The notes beneath the pieces are model-generated. The model was not told the origin of the DNA. It ran no database searches and saw nothing but the letters and a program-made list of their open reading frames with translations. A program made the position numbers and the translations under genes. Of a stretch of 64,000 bases of DNA, positions 44,812-52,945 are shown in pieces. The stretch is from Microlunatus endophyticus (GTDB taxonomy: Bacteria; Actinomycetota; Actinomycetes; Propionibacteriales; Propionibacteriaceae): positions 1 to 64,000 of the forward strand of contig NZ_BMMZ01000016.1 in assembly GCF_014646195.1 (NCBI RefSeq). The letters are read 5' to 3'. Every line of letters begins with the position of its first letter. Within the stretch, counting starts at the first letter, position 1.

Positions 44812-44839
44812 GCCCCGGGCACAGCAGCCGTGCCGGGGC
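44812..44839. terminator. Hairpin between convergent RND and pentapeptide genes
   Basis: GCCCCGGGCAC and GTGCCGGGGC pair with one bulged G across a 7-nt loop, between two converging stop codons. It is probably a bidirectional terminator. Confidence 0.6.
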
Positions 44840-44863
44840 GTCGTACCCAGCTTCGAGGTTCGG

Positions 44864-45460
44864 CTAGCCGAGCACGGCTCCGTACGCGCCGGCGACGGCG
44901 ATCGCTCCACTGATGTCGACCTTGGTGTTCTTCATGATCGCGTCGGCCAGCTGGACGTGCTCGAGGTCGGCACCGGTCAGGTCGGCGTCGGTGAGCAGGG
45001 TGTGGCGAAGCGTCGCCCGGCTGAGATTGCAGCCCGTCAGCCGGGCGCCGGAAAGGTCGGACTCCGACAGGTCGGCCTCTCGGAGGTCGGCGCCGCCGAA
45101 GTCGATCCGGGTCAGGTCGGCCGCGCGCAAGGTGACACCCTGCCAGAGCCCACCCTTGATCGTGATCGGGTGGAATTCGCAGTCGACGAACGTCGATCCC
45201 GACAGCTTGCACCCGGAAAGCGTTGCGGTGAAGAACGAACTCCGGGCGAAGGTACAGGCGACGAAGCCGGTCTCGTGGTGCTCGGAGGCGTTGAAGGCAC
45301 AGTTGCCGAAGCGGCAGCCGTCGAAGACCGTGTTGCGGGTGCGGACTTCGGTGAAGTCGACGCGGCTGAAGCGGCAGCCGATGAATCGCAACCCGTCAAG
45401 ATCCTTGCCGTACCAGTCCTCGTCGACGATGTCCTCGTCGGTCCGTACGCCGTCGCTCAT
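44864..45460 (-). CDS. Pentapeptide-repeat protein
   Basis: 198 residues from ATG 45460. Repeats of A(D/N)LxX type occupy residues ~20-185, for example LTRIDFGGADLREADLSESD, then LSGARLTGCNLSRATL. They would form a right-handed beta-helix. Some relatives (Qnr, MfpA) mimic DNA and protect gyrase, but this protein is not close enough by eye to assign that. The C-terminus (ISGAIAVAGAYGAVLG) is hydrophobic. Confidence 0.88.
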   Translation of the reverse strand: MSDGVRTDEDIVDEDWYGKDLDGLRFIGCRFSRVDFTEVRTRNTVFDGCRFGNCAFNASEHHETGFVACTFARSSFFTATLSGCKLSGSTFVDCEFHPITIKGGLWQGVTLRAADLTRIDFGGADLREADLSESDLSGARLTGCNLSRATLRHTLLTDADLTGADLEHVQLADAIMKNTKVDISGAIAVAGAYGAVLG

Positions 45461-45488
45461 GGGTGAACCGTACGACGACTGGCCGACA

Positions 45489-46247
45489 CTACAGGCCGAG
45501 CGGGATCTCCAGCCCGTCATCAGCGCCGGTCAGCGCCAACTCCTGATGGTCCACCGTGGCCCGCCAGCAGGATGCCTGGAACGGCAGCAGCAGCGGTTCG
45601 GGGGCGCGTGCGTAGCTGTCGTAGAGATCGCCGACCTCGGCCAGCAGAGCGTCCCGCTCCGACTCGCCGAGACCAGAGGTGGCCGGGCGGCGGCTGACCA
45701 TCTCCAGCAGGCCCGGACGGTCGATCGGCAGCCAGTTACGGAAGTTCTTGCGTTCCAGGTCGGTGAAATACGGCGTTTGCGCCATCGTCTCGATCGAGCC
45801 CTGGCCAAAATCGCCTGACATCGCCTCGGGATCCACCTGTTGCAGGATCCTGGCCAGCTTCTTCACCCATGGGACCGTGTCGTCGCGGGTGTTGTAGATC
45901 GCGACCAGACGCCCACCCGGCCGCAACACCCGGGCGATCTCGACGCTCACCAGACCCGGGGCGAACTTGTGCAACGTCTCGGCCGAACTGGCCACGTCGA
46001 AGACCTGGTCGGCGAACGGCAGCGACTCGGCCTGGGCGGCGACGTGCAGCCCGGTGGGGATTCGCTCGGCCAGCCGGGTGATCATCGATACCGACCGGTC
46101 GAGACCATGCACCCGGTGGCCGGATCGGGCCAGCATCCGCGCCAACTGCCCGCGACCGGAGCCGAGATCGAGGATCCGTTGCGGCGCGTCACCGATCATC
46201 CAGGCGACCGCCGCCTCGGGAAAAGCCGTACGGCGCTCAGCAGGCAT
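45489..46247 (-). CDS. Class I SAM-dependent methyltransferase
   Basis: 252 residues. Motif I is ILDLGSGRGQLARML, followed by VHGLDRS (motif II acid), the AAQAESLPFADQVFD type motif and LRPGGRLVAIYN. It resembles the Methyltransf_11 group with a C-terminal region (YFTDLERKNFRNWLP) seen in actinobacterial proteins of unknown substrate. Confidence 0.9.
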   Translation of the reverse strand: MPAERRTAFPEAAVAWMIGDAPQRILDLGSGRGQLARMLARSGHRVHGLDRSVSMITRLAERIPTGLHVAAQAESLPFADQVFDVASSAETLHKFAPGLVSVEIARVLRPGGRLVAIYNTRDDTVPWVKKLARILQQVDPEAMSGDFGQGSIETMAQTPYFTDLERKNFRNWLPIDRPGLLEMVSRRPATSGLGESERDALLAEVGDLYDSYARAPEPLLLPFQASCWRATVDHQELALTGADDGLEIPLGL

Positions 46248-46315
46248 GCTCGGATTCTAGTGTCTGCAGCAGGTCCGCCCCGCCAGGTGCGCGGCGAGGT
46301 GGCACGATATCGGGA

Positions 46316-47068
46316 ATGACCTCGCCGATCGCCGACCCGCTCGCCGCACTGGCCGGGATCGAGGGCGTCGGGTCGGCGGTGATGGCCGCCCGGGACGCCG
46401 TCGACGCGGTGTTGCGCGACCGCGGACGCCGGCAGATCACCTCCGAGCAGCAGGCCGAGGCGCTCCTGATGGCCGCTCGGGCCAGCGCGGTGATCGGGCG
46501 CACCGAAGATGATCATGTCGGTGACGATGATCACCGGAGCTGGGAGGCGGGCACACTGCGGTTGTACGTCGAGCTTGTTGATCTTGCTCGCCTGATCAGG
46601 GTGTCGCCGGGGCAGGCGATCGCGCGGGCTCATGCCGTGCTCGGTCGCGGCGTGCTGGCCGATGACGGGCTCGGGCGGCTGCGCGACGATTCGCAGGTCG
46701 CCGACCGGATGGCTGCACTCGGACGGCTGCTCACCACATCGACCAGCGCACCGGTGATCGTGGTTGCCGCGATCGCCCATGCCGAGTTGATCACGGTGGC
46801 ACCGTTCGCGGCCGGAAACGGCATCGTCGCCCGTGCGGTCGAGCGCATGATCTTGATCGATGGTGATCTTGATCGGCCGGCGGTGACCGTCCCCGAGGTC
46901 GCTCACCAGCAGTCCGGTGCCGCCTATCGGCTGGCCCTTGAGGGATACCGCAGCGGCTCGGCCCAGGGCGTACGCGACTGGTTGCTCCACGTCGCGGCCG
47001 CTGTCACCCGTGGCGCGGAACTGTCACCGCTGAAACCGGTACGCCAGCCGCCCGGCCGGCGCCCGTGA
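46316..47068 (+). CDS. Fic-fold protein with degenerate active site
   Basis: 250 residues. The region HAELITVAPFAAGNGIVARA aligns with the Fic motif HPFxxGNGRxxR, but the catalytic histidine position holds Ala (APF) and the first Arg is Ile. An upstream helix (HAVLGRGVLADDGLGRLRDD) matches the Fic-family substrate-binding flap region. With the key His missing, AMP-transfer activity is doubtful. Proteins of this kind often neighbour the ssd/tad locus in Actinobacteria, and here the ssd gene is the next gene on the strand. A possible non-catalytic or altered role is inferred. Confidence 0.75.
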   Translation: MTSPIADPLAALAGIEGVGSAVMAARDAVDAVLRDRGRRQITSEQQAEALLMAARASAVIGRTEDDHVGDDDHRSWEAGTLRLYVELVDLARLIRVSPGQAIARAHAVLGRGVLADDGLGRLRDDSQVADRMAALGRLLTTSTSAPVIVVAAIAHAELITVAPFAAGNGIVARAVERMILIDGDLDRPAVTVPEVAHQQSGAAYRLALEGYRSGSAQGVRDWLLHVAAAVTRGAELSPLKPVRQPPGRRP

Positions 47069-47143
47069 GCGGGTGCCGGTGATCTGCGAGTGATCATGTG
47101 CGGATGATCAGGTACCACTGATCGGGTGGGCCGGGCATGACTC

Positions 47144-47167
47144 GGCGCCCACGAGAGCGTGGGCGCC
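47144..47167. terminator. 10-bp perfect hairpin downstream of the Fic-like gene
   Basis: GGCGCCCACG (47144-47153) and CGTGGGCGCC (47158-47167) pair perfectly with a 4-nt loop, 75 bp after the Fic-like stop. There is no T-run. Confidence 0.65.
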
Positions 47168-47548
47168 GGCCTGCGCACACATCCGAGTGACCAAGCGTGC
47201 ACTCGCTTCTGTTGGCCCGGGCGGACCCGGGTCGCAACTGCCCTCTACGGATGGGTGATCACCGCGTGGGTACTCGGATTGTGCGCGAGCATCACCGATG
47301 ACCGCACGCCGTCTGCGGGCGACCTCTCGGTCAGCGTCCGGCCCGTCGCGTCGGCGGCGTCAGGCCGCCAAATCCTCAGCGGTGCGACGATCCCGGCCAT
47401 CACACGGTGCGAGATCCTCTGTTCTGCTCGCTTCCATTTGTACTCCCCGGACCGGTGTTTGAGAAGGCCTTGGAACCGAGAATCTGCTACCCGCCAGTAG
47501 CATCGGCGCAGCCAGTTGATCATGGTGCGCGGATCCATCGGTTTGTGG

Positions 47549-47585
47549 TTGTCCACAGGATCTCGGACGGCCCGGGTTATCCACA
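47549..47585 (+). promoter_or_regulatory. Pair of DnaA-box-like sites
   Basis: TTGTCCACA (47549-47557) is the actinobacterial DnaA-box consensus and TTATCCACA (47577-47585) the general one. They are in the same orientation 28 bp apart, in non-coding DNA about 50 bp before the ssd-type gene. Confidence 0.45.
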
Positions 47586-47635
47586 GATCCTGACCTTGCC
47601 CGACACACTTGCGATTCCAGACCCAAGGTAAGGGT

Positions 47636-48799
47636 GTGGGACCGAATCAGACTCCGACGTTGGCGGCCAGACCGCCGTACGGCATCGGCGATCGAGCGCG
47701 AGGTGCCCGAGCGTCGGGTCCGGGCGGCGGCGATCGACATCCGCTGGTGCTGACCGCCGACCTGGAGATCCTCGACGGGATCCTTGCGGCGACGGCTGCA
47801 GCCGACGTCGAGCCGACCGTCTGCGAGACGGCCGCGGCGATCCGGCCGTTCTGGTCGCGCTCACCGATGGTGATCATCGGAGCCGACCAGGCCCGGCAGG
47901 CGGCGGAGCTGTTGCTGCCGCACCGTACCGAGGTGTTCGTGGTCGGGCCACCGGATCGGCTGGCGGAGATGTCGGTTTGGTCGGCCCCGCTGGGCGCGGC
48001 GGTCGTCAGACTTCCCGACGGTGCCGGCGCCCTCAGCGGCGCCGTCGCCGACCTGACCGGCAGCCAGCCGGGTTCGGGACGGTTGGTGACGGTGGTCGGG
48101 GGATCAGGTGGAGTCGGCGCGTCCACGCTGGCCGCCGCGTTGGCCATCGGCGCCACACTGCGAGGACTCCCGGCGATGTTGGTCGATCTCGACGTGTTGG
48201 GAGGCGGGATCGATCTCCTCGTCGGGGCTGAGGGGGTGGCCGGTTGGCGATGGCCGAGGTTGGGTGCGGCGCAGGGGCACCTCGGCGATCTCACCGGCCA
48301 CCTTCCCCGGATCGTCGGCCTCGACGTCCTGTCGACGACCCGGGACGATCCGCGTCCCGACCCGGATCAATTGGCGCCGGGCGCGGTGCGTGCGGTTCTG
48401 GCATCGGCCACCCGGACCCACCGGTTGGTGGTCGTCGACCTGCCGCGCTCGCTGACCCCGGCCGCTCTGGAGGCGCTGCGCCGGGCCGACCTTGCCGTGC
48501 TGATGGCCTCGGCCGAGGTGCGCGGGATCGCAGCTGCCCGTCGGGTGGCCGACACACTGCGCGAGACCACCGATGCACCGGCGCTGGTCGTCCGGCGTCC
48601 GCGCGGGGCAGGGATCGACCTGTCGGTGGTGGCCGAATCGGTCGGAGTGGGACTGGCCGGTGCGGTCGGACCAGATGCGTCGCTGCTCCGCGGCGCCGAG
48701 CGCGGTGATCCGCCCGGACGTGCGCCGCGCAGCCCGCTCGCGCGACTCAGCAGCAAGCTGTTGGATCGGGTGCTCGACGAATCCGGACCGGACCGGTGA
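47636..48799 (+). CDS. ssd: Ssd/CpaE-like septum-site or pilus-localisation ATPase-fold protein
   Basis: 387 residues from GTG 47636; a GTG at 47747 is a possible shorter start. A receiver-like N-terminal region (LVLTADLEILDGILAA) precedes a MinD/ParA-like domain with LVTVVGGSGGVGASTLAAAL. Because the Walker Lys-Thr is replaced (GVGAST instead of GKGGVGKTT), nucleotide hydrolysis may be lost or altered. This is normal for the actinobacterial CpaE-like family of this neighbourhood (Rv3660c, Ssd). It overlaps the TadA gene by four bases (GTGA) and heads the tad operon. Confidence 0.88.
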   Translation: MGPNQTPTLAARPPYGIGDRARGARASGPGGGDRHPLVLTADLEILDGILAATAAADVEPTVCETAAAIRPFWSRSPMVIIGADQARQAAELLLPHRTEVFVVGPPDRLAEMSVWSAPLGAAVVRLPDGAGALSGAVADLTGSQPGSGRLVTVVGGSGGVGASTLAAALAIGATLRGLPAMLVDLDVLGGGIDLLVGAEGVAGWRWPRLGAAQGHLGDLTGHLPRIVGLDVLSTTRDDPRPDPDQLAPGAVRAVLASATRTHRLVVVDLPRSLTPAALEALRRADLAVLMASAEVRGIAAARRVADTLRETTDAPALVVRRPRGAGIDLSVVAESVGVGLAGAVGPDASLLRGAERGDPPGRAPRSPLARLSSKLLDRVLDESGPDR

Positions 48800-49941
48800 C
48801 CGCTGATCTGGAACCGATCCGGACCAAGCTCGCCGCCCTCGGCCGGCCCCACACCAGCGCCGACGTGGCCGATGCGATGCGCGCCGAGGGATTGCTGGTC
48901 AGCGACGCCGCATTGCTGGAGACGGTCGAGGCGATCCGCCGGGAGAGCGTCGGCGCCGGACCCCTGGATCCGCTGCTGCGGTTGGAGGGTGTCACCGATG
49001 TGCTGGTCAACGGGCCGGACCAGGTGTTCCTCGACCGCGGCAAGGGACTGGAGGATGCCGGGGTGCGGTTCAGCTCCGATGCCGAGGTGCGGCGGTTGGC
49101 CCAACGGCTCGCCGCGTCCGCGGGGAGACGGCTGGACGACAGTTCACCCTTCGTGGACACCCGGCTCGCCGACGGCACTCGGGTGCACGCGGTACTCGGA
49201 CCGCTGGCCGACCCGGGGACGTGCATCTCGTTGCGGGTCGGGTCGCGCCGGGTGCTCTCGCTGGACGATCTGATCGCCGCCGGGACGGTCCCGCCGGCCG
49301 GCGCCCAGGTGCTCACCGCGATGGTCATGGCCCGGGTCGCCTATCTGATCAGTGGCGGGACCGGGTCGGGCAAGACCACGCTGCTGGCGGCGCTGCTGGC
49401 CCTGGTGCCGCCGGCGGAGCGGTTGGTGATCGTCGAGGACTCCCGCGAGCTGGCTCCGCGGCATCCGCACGTCGTGCGTCTGGAGGGACGTCCCGGCAAT
49501 GCCGAACGGACCGGTGCCGTCACGCTCACCGACCTGGTCCGGCAGGCGTTGCGGATGCGCCCCGACCGGCTGGTGGTCGGCGAGGTCCGCGGTGCGGAGA
49601 TCTGCGACCTGCTGGCCGCCATGAACACCGGCCACGAGGGCGGTTGCGGCACTGTGCACGCCAACTCCGCCGCCGACGTGCCGGCCCGGCTGGAGGCGTT
49701 GGCGGCGATCGGCGGTCTGCCCCGGGAGGCCCTGCACGCGCAGTTGTCGTCGGCGCTGGACGTCCTGGTGCACATCCGGCGCGACCAGTCCGGCCGCCGA
49801 CGCGTCAGCGAGATCAGCGTGCTGGACCGCGATCCGGTCGGCGGCCTGGTCACAGCGATGCCGGCCGTCGGCTTCGCCGGCGGCAGGGTGACGACCGGGC
49901 CTGGAGCGGCGGAGCTGGAGCGGATCTTGTCCCGATCATGA
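48796..49941 (+). CDS. tadA: TadA/CpaF-type secretion ATPase
   Basis: 381 residues from GTG 48796. Walker A is ISGGTGSGKTTLLAALLAL, the Asp box is LVIVEDSRELAP, Walker B is RPDRLVVGEVRGAEI and the His box is GHEGGCGTVHANS. It powers assembly of a Flp/Tad-type pilus or a related secretion apparatus. Its stop overlaps the start of the TadB gene. Confidence 0.94.
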   Translation: MTADLEPIRTKLAALGRPHTSADVADAMRAEGLLVSDAALLETVEAIRRESVGAGPLDPLLRLEGVTDVLVNGPDQVFLDRGKGLEDAGVRFSSDAEVRRLAQRLAASAGRRLDDSSPFVDTRLADGTRVHAVLGPLADPGTCISLRVGSRRVLSLDDLIAAGTVPPAGAQVLTAMVMARVAYLISGGTGSGKTTLLAALLALVPPAERLVIVEDSRELAPRHPHVVRLEGRPGNAERTGAVTLTDLVRQALRMRPDRLVVGEVRGAEICDLLAAMNTGHEGGCGTVHANSAADVPARLEALAAIGGLPREALHAQLSSALDVLVHIRRDQSGRRRVSEISVLDRDPVGGLVTAMPAVGFAGGRVTTGPGAAELERILSRS

Positions 49942-50750
49942 TCATCATCTCCGTGCTGCTGGCCGGGATCGCCGGCCTGTTGTGGTTCCGCACGCCTCCG
50001 GTCCGCTCGTTGCGCCGCCGGCTGGCAACTATCGGCCAAGCAACCGCGGAGCGATCGCCGACTGCCGGTCTGCGGGGGTTGCTGCCCGTCGTCTGCGCCG
50101 CCGGGGCACTGACCGGATCCGGTTTGGCGTTCGGCGCCCAGGGTTTCTGGCTCTGCGCACCGGCGGTGATCATCGCGGCGACCGTGGCCCGCCTGGTCCG
50201 GGCCGGTGTCCGCCGGGCGCGGGCCGCCGCCGCGCGACAGCAGGTCGCTCAGGCCTGTTCGGTCCTGGCCACCCAGGTGCGGATCGGGCAGCCGCCCCTG
50301 GTGGCGATCCGGTCGGCGGCCGAGGACTGCCCGGTGTTGCGGCCGGCCGTCGCGATCGTCGAATTGGGCGGTGATCCGACCGCGGCCTGGTGCGGCACCG
50401 CGAAATCGCCGGGCCACGAGGGTCTGGCGGAGTTGGCCCGGGTCTGGCAGGTCGCCAACCGGACCGGGGCCGATCTTGCCGATGCGCTCGACCGTGCCGC
50501 CGACGGTCTGTTCGACGACGACGCGGTCGCTCTGGTGGTGGCCAGCGAAGCGGCGGGACCGCGTGCCAGCGGCAAGATCATGGCGGTCCTGCCGGTCGCC
50601 GGCCTCGGGATCGGATACGCCATCGGCGGTGATCCGCTGCAGTTCCTCACCAGCAGTCCGTACGGGTGGGGCTGTCTGGTCGCCGGCACCGTGCTGGCCT
50701 GCGGGGGTGTGTTGTGGATGGAGCGGGTGGCCGATAGGGCGGCGCTGTGA
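49938..50750 (+). CDS. tadB: TadB-like inner-membrane platform protein
   Basis: 270 residues from ATG 49938. There are N-terminal hydrophobic segments, then a T2SSF-like cytoplasmic region (QACSVLATQVRIGQPPLVAI, ELARVWQVANRTGADLADAL), then two C-terminal membrane helices. It is the platform partner of the TadA ATPase. Confidence 0.88.
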   Translation: MIIISVLLAGIAGLLWFRTPPVRSLRRRLATIGQATAERSPTAGLRGLLPVVCAAGALTGSGLAFGAQGFWLCAPAVIIAATVARLVRAGVRRARAAAARQQVAQACSVLATQVRIGQPPLVAIRSAAEDCPVLRPAVAIVELGGDPTAAWCGTAKSPGHEGLAELARVWQVANRTGADLADALDRAADGLFDDDAVALVVASEAAGPRASGKIMAVLPVAGLGIGYAIGGDPLQFLTSSPYGWGCLVAGTVLACGGVLWMERVADRAAL

Positions 50751-50775
50751 ATCCCTTCGGTGAAAGGAAACCTCC

Positions 50776-51609
50776 ATGATCATCAGTCAGCTGTACGGTG
50801 TGCTGGCCGTCGTGCTCGCCGGTCTGGCTGTCGGCGGGGCGGTCTCAGAGCCCGCGGCCGGGTTACGACGGCTGCGCCCGAGCGGTGACCATGATCACCC
50901 CGGCCGGGAGGACCCGGGTGGCCCGACCGGAGGCGCTCGGTCGCGACCGGTCGCTGAGCTGATTGCGGCGCTCGCCGCGCCACGGCGGGGCTCGCCGCCG
51001 ACCGGTCAGCGGGCGGCGCTTGCCGGTGCCGTCGCGGTCGTGCTGCCGCTCGGACTGCAGGCCGTCGCCGGTGTCGGGGCACAGGCATGGTTCGCGGCGC
51101 CGGTTGCTGCTGCCGCCGGCTATCTGGTCTCCGGAAGACTGCAGACGCCGGCCTACCATCGTCGCCGGCAACGGCTCGTGGACGGACTGCCTGCCGCGCT
51201 GGAGTTGCTGTCGGCTGCCATTGCGGCCGGGTTGCCGCTGCGGTCAGCGGTCGGGGAGGTGCTCGCGGTGCTGGACGGTCCGCTGGCCGAGGACCTGCAG
51301 CAGGTGATCACGAGTATCGACCTGGGCCGGGACGAGGCGACCGCCTGGCGGTCGTTGCGCGACCATCCGGCGCTCGGGCCGATCAGTGTCGACCTCGCCC
51401 GGTCCTTGGAGTCGGGCACCATGATCGCCGCGACCCTGCAACGGCATGCCGCGATCGCCCGGCGCAACCGGCGTGGCGATCGCGAGGCCCGTGCCCGGAC
51501 GGTCGGTGTCAAGTCGGTGCCGCCGTTGATGTTGTGCTTCGTGCCGGCGTTCTTGTTGATCAGCATCGTGCCGATCGCGGCGTCCGGGATTGTGCAGGCC
51601 CTGCAGTGA
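50776..51609 (+). CDS. tadC: TadC-like inner-membrane platform protein
   Basis: 277 residues. Membrane segments lie at ~5-25, 80-115 and 250-275, with the T2SSF core between (LVDGLPAALELLSAAIAAGL, RSLESGTMIAATLQRHAAIA). The last segment is PPLMLCFVPAFLLISIVPIA. GAAAGGAAA-type ribosome binding sequence precedes the ATG. Confidence 0.88.
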   Translation: MIISQLYGVLAVVLAGLAVGGAVSEPAAGLRRLRPSGDHDHPGREDPGGPTGGARSRPVAELIAALAAPRRGSPPTGQRAALAGAVAVVLPLGLQAVAGVGAQAWFAAPVAAAAGYLVSGRLQTPAYHRRRQRLVDGLPAALELLSAAIAAGLPLRSAVGEVLAVLDGPLAEDLQQVITSIDLGRDEATAWRSLRDHPALGPISVDLARSLESGTMIAATLQRHAAIARRNRRGDREARARTVGVKSVPPLMLCFVPAFLLISIVPIAASGIVQALQ

Positions 51610-51634
51610 TCGGGCCGCACCGTGCTCGCGCTGG

Positions 51635-51674
51635 TTATGCACAGGTCTTCGGTTGCTTCGAAGCCGTGTCCACA
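51635..51674 (+). promoter_or_regulatory. DnaA-box-like word TTATGCACA with a near-match
   Basis: TTATGCACA (51635-51643) is a perfect match to the general DnaA box, and GTGTCCACA (51666-51674) differs by one base from the actinobacterial form. They lie in the 163-bp gap before the pilin-like gene. Confidence 0.35.
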
Positions 51675-51772
51675 GATTCCGCGACGGGTGAATCACGAAG
51701 GCACTTCAGACCCAGTGTTCCTGTGCAGGGGAAATGCATCCAGCCGGGATGCCGATGCACAAAGGAGTTCTT

Positions 51773-52027
51773 ATGTCGCAGGTCGTCACACACGACACAG
51801 CAGGCAGCGTCTCGTCGGGCAGTGTCTCGTCGGGCAGTGTCTCGTCGAGCACCACCTCGTCCGGAGCACAGCGGGGACTGGTCACCGTGGAGTTCATCTT
51901 CGGGATCATCCTCGTGATCGCGATCATCACGGTGGTGGTCTCGGTGATCCACAATCCGGCGATCGGCTCGCTGCTGGTCCAGCTCGTCAGCTGGATCCTC
52001 GGCCTGATCAAGGGGGTGAAGGCCTGA
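51773..52027 (+). CDS. DUF4244 Flp-pilin-like protein
   Basis: 84 residues from ATG 51773, preceded by AAAGGAG. A serine-rich leader with three SGSV units, encoded by 15-bp direct repeats, is followed by RGLVTVEFIFGIILVIAIIT. The Glu5-like residue in TVEF and the long hydrophobic helix are typical of class III prepilins. It is probably the major pilin subunit of the Tad system. Confidence 0.85.
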   Translation: MSQVVTHDTAGSVSSGSVSSGSVSSSTTSSGAQRGLVTVEFIFGIILVIAIITVVVSVIHNPAIGSLLVQLVSWILGLIKGVKA

Positions 52028-52050
52028 ACCTGGGGGCCGGTGGGCACCGG

Positions 52051-52485
52051 ATGAGGCCGCGATCGTCGGCGGGGTGTCGTCCCGCCGGCATCCGGCCGCA
52101 CCGCCGACAGCCCGGCCGGCGACGCGCTCGGAGCGGGTCCGACATAGGGCGGCAGCGCGGGATGGTCACGGTCGAGTTGGTGTTCGGTTTTCTGATCGTG
52201 TCGATCATGATGGCGGTCTTCGGCTGGGGGATCCTGTTGTTCGGGGTGCAGATCGGATGCATCGACACCGCGCGTGACGTGGCCAGGCAGGCGGCCCGCG
52301 GCGACGACGACGCCGTTCACACCGCGGAGTCCGAAGCACCACACGGTGTCAGGGTCATAGTCACGACCAAGGGCGATCAGATCGGCGTCGAGGTGACCGC
52401 CAGGTCCAAGCCGTTCAACTTCGTCCCGGCCATCACACTGACCGCCGATGCCACCGCCCTGCGGGAACCGGGGGAGCAGGGATGA
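52051..52485 (+). CDS. TadE-like pseudopilin
   Basis: 144 residues if ATG 52051 is the start, 107 if ATG 52162. The segment RGMVTVELVFGFLIVSIMMA has the prepilin-like TVE motif followed by a membrane helix, then an extracytoplasmic domain ending EPGEQG. A four-base overlap couples it to the next gene. The Arg-rich leader makes the exact start uncertain. Confidence 0.82.
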   Translation: MRPRSSAGCRPAGIRPHRRQPGRRRARSGSDIGRQRGMVTVELVFGFLIVSIMMAVFGWGILLFGVQIGCIDTARDVARQAARGDDDAVHTAESEAPHGVRVIVTTKGDQIGVEVTARSKPFNFVPAITLTADATALREPGEQG

Positions 52486-52898
52486 GCGGACGGACCTGCA
52501 GCAGACACAGGAGAAGCGGCACCACCGACCCGCCGCGAGGACGGGACCGGGAGCGGGGCAGCGGCACGCTGCTGGTGCTCACCGTGGTGATCTTCATGCT
52601 GAGCCTGGCGTCCACCGTCGGTGTCTTCGGCCGCTACATCGTGGCCTGGCACCGGGCCGCCGCGGCAGCCGACCTGGCTGCCCTCGCCGGGGCACAGGCG
52701 TACGGGACGGGTCAGGACGGCTGCGGCGTGGCCACGGAGTTCGCGGACCGGAATGATCAACAGCTGACCGACTGCTCGGTGGTCGGCGACCGAGCCGACT
52801 TCGTGCTGTCGGTGAAGATCTCGGCGCCGGTGCCGACCCGAGTGCCGGTGCTGCCGGAGCAGGTCACCGCTACCGCCGATGCCGGCCCGGTCCGATGA
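52482..52898 (+). CDS. TadE-like protein of the helicase/secretion neighbourhood
   Basis: 138 residues. An Arg-rich N-terminus is followed by RGSGTLLVLTVVIFMLSLAS (membrane helix) and a small exported domain with a single cysteine pair (DGCGVA, DCSVVG) and a conserved WHRAAAAADLAALAGAQA segment. It corresponds to the Rv3654c type. It is the last gene of the tad operon and converges on the helicase region. Confidence 0.85.
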   Translation: MSGRTCSRHRRSGTTDPPRGRDRERGSGTLLVLTVVIFMLSLASTVGVFGRYIVAWHRAAAAADLAALAGAQAYGTGQDGCGVATEFADRNDQQLTDCSVVGDRADFVLSVKISAPVPTRVPVLPEQVTATADAGPVR

Positions 52899-52945
52899 TC
52901 ACCCAACCGATCACATCCCCGGGCCGGTCGTTGATCATCGACCTG

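Larger units (their letters stand above)
47069..47635. other. 567-bp gene-free stretch upstream of the ssd-tad operon
   Basis: No frame in this stretch has recognisable protein character. It holds a strong hairpin at 47144-47167 and two DnaA-box-like words at 47549-47557 and 47577-47585, listed separately. The remainder has lower GC than neighbouring genes and shows nothing I can name. Confidence 0.6.

Noticed and set aside
47159..47556. Frames of about 100 codons on both strands before the ssd gene
   Set aside because: No recognisable sequence, they overlap each other and the DnaA-like boxes, and there is no ribosome binding site.
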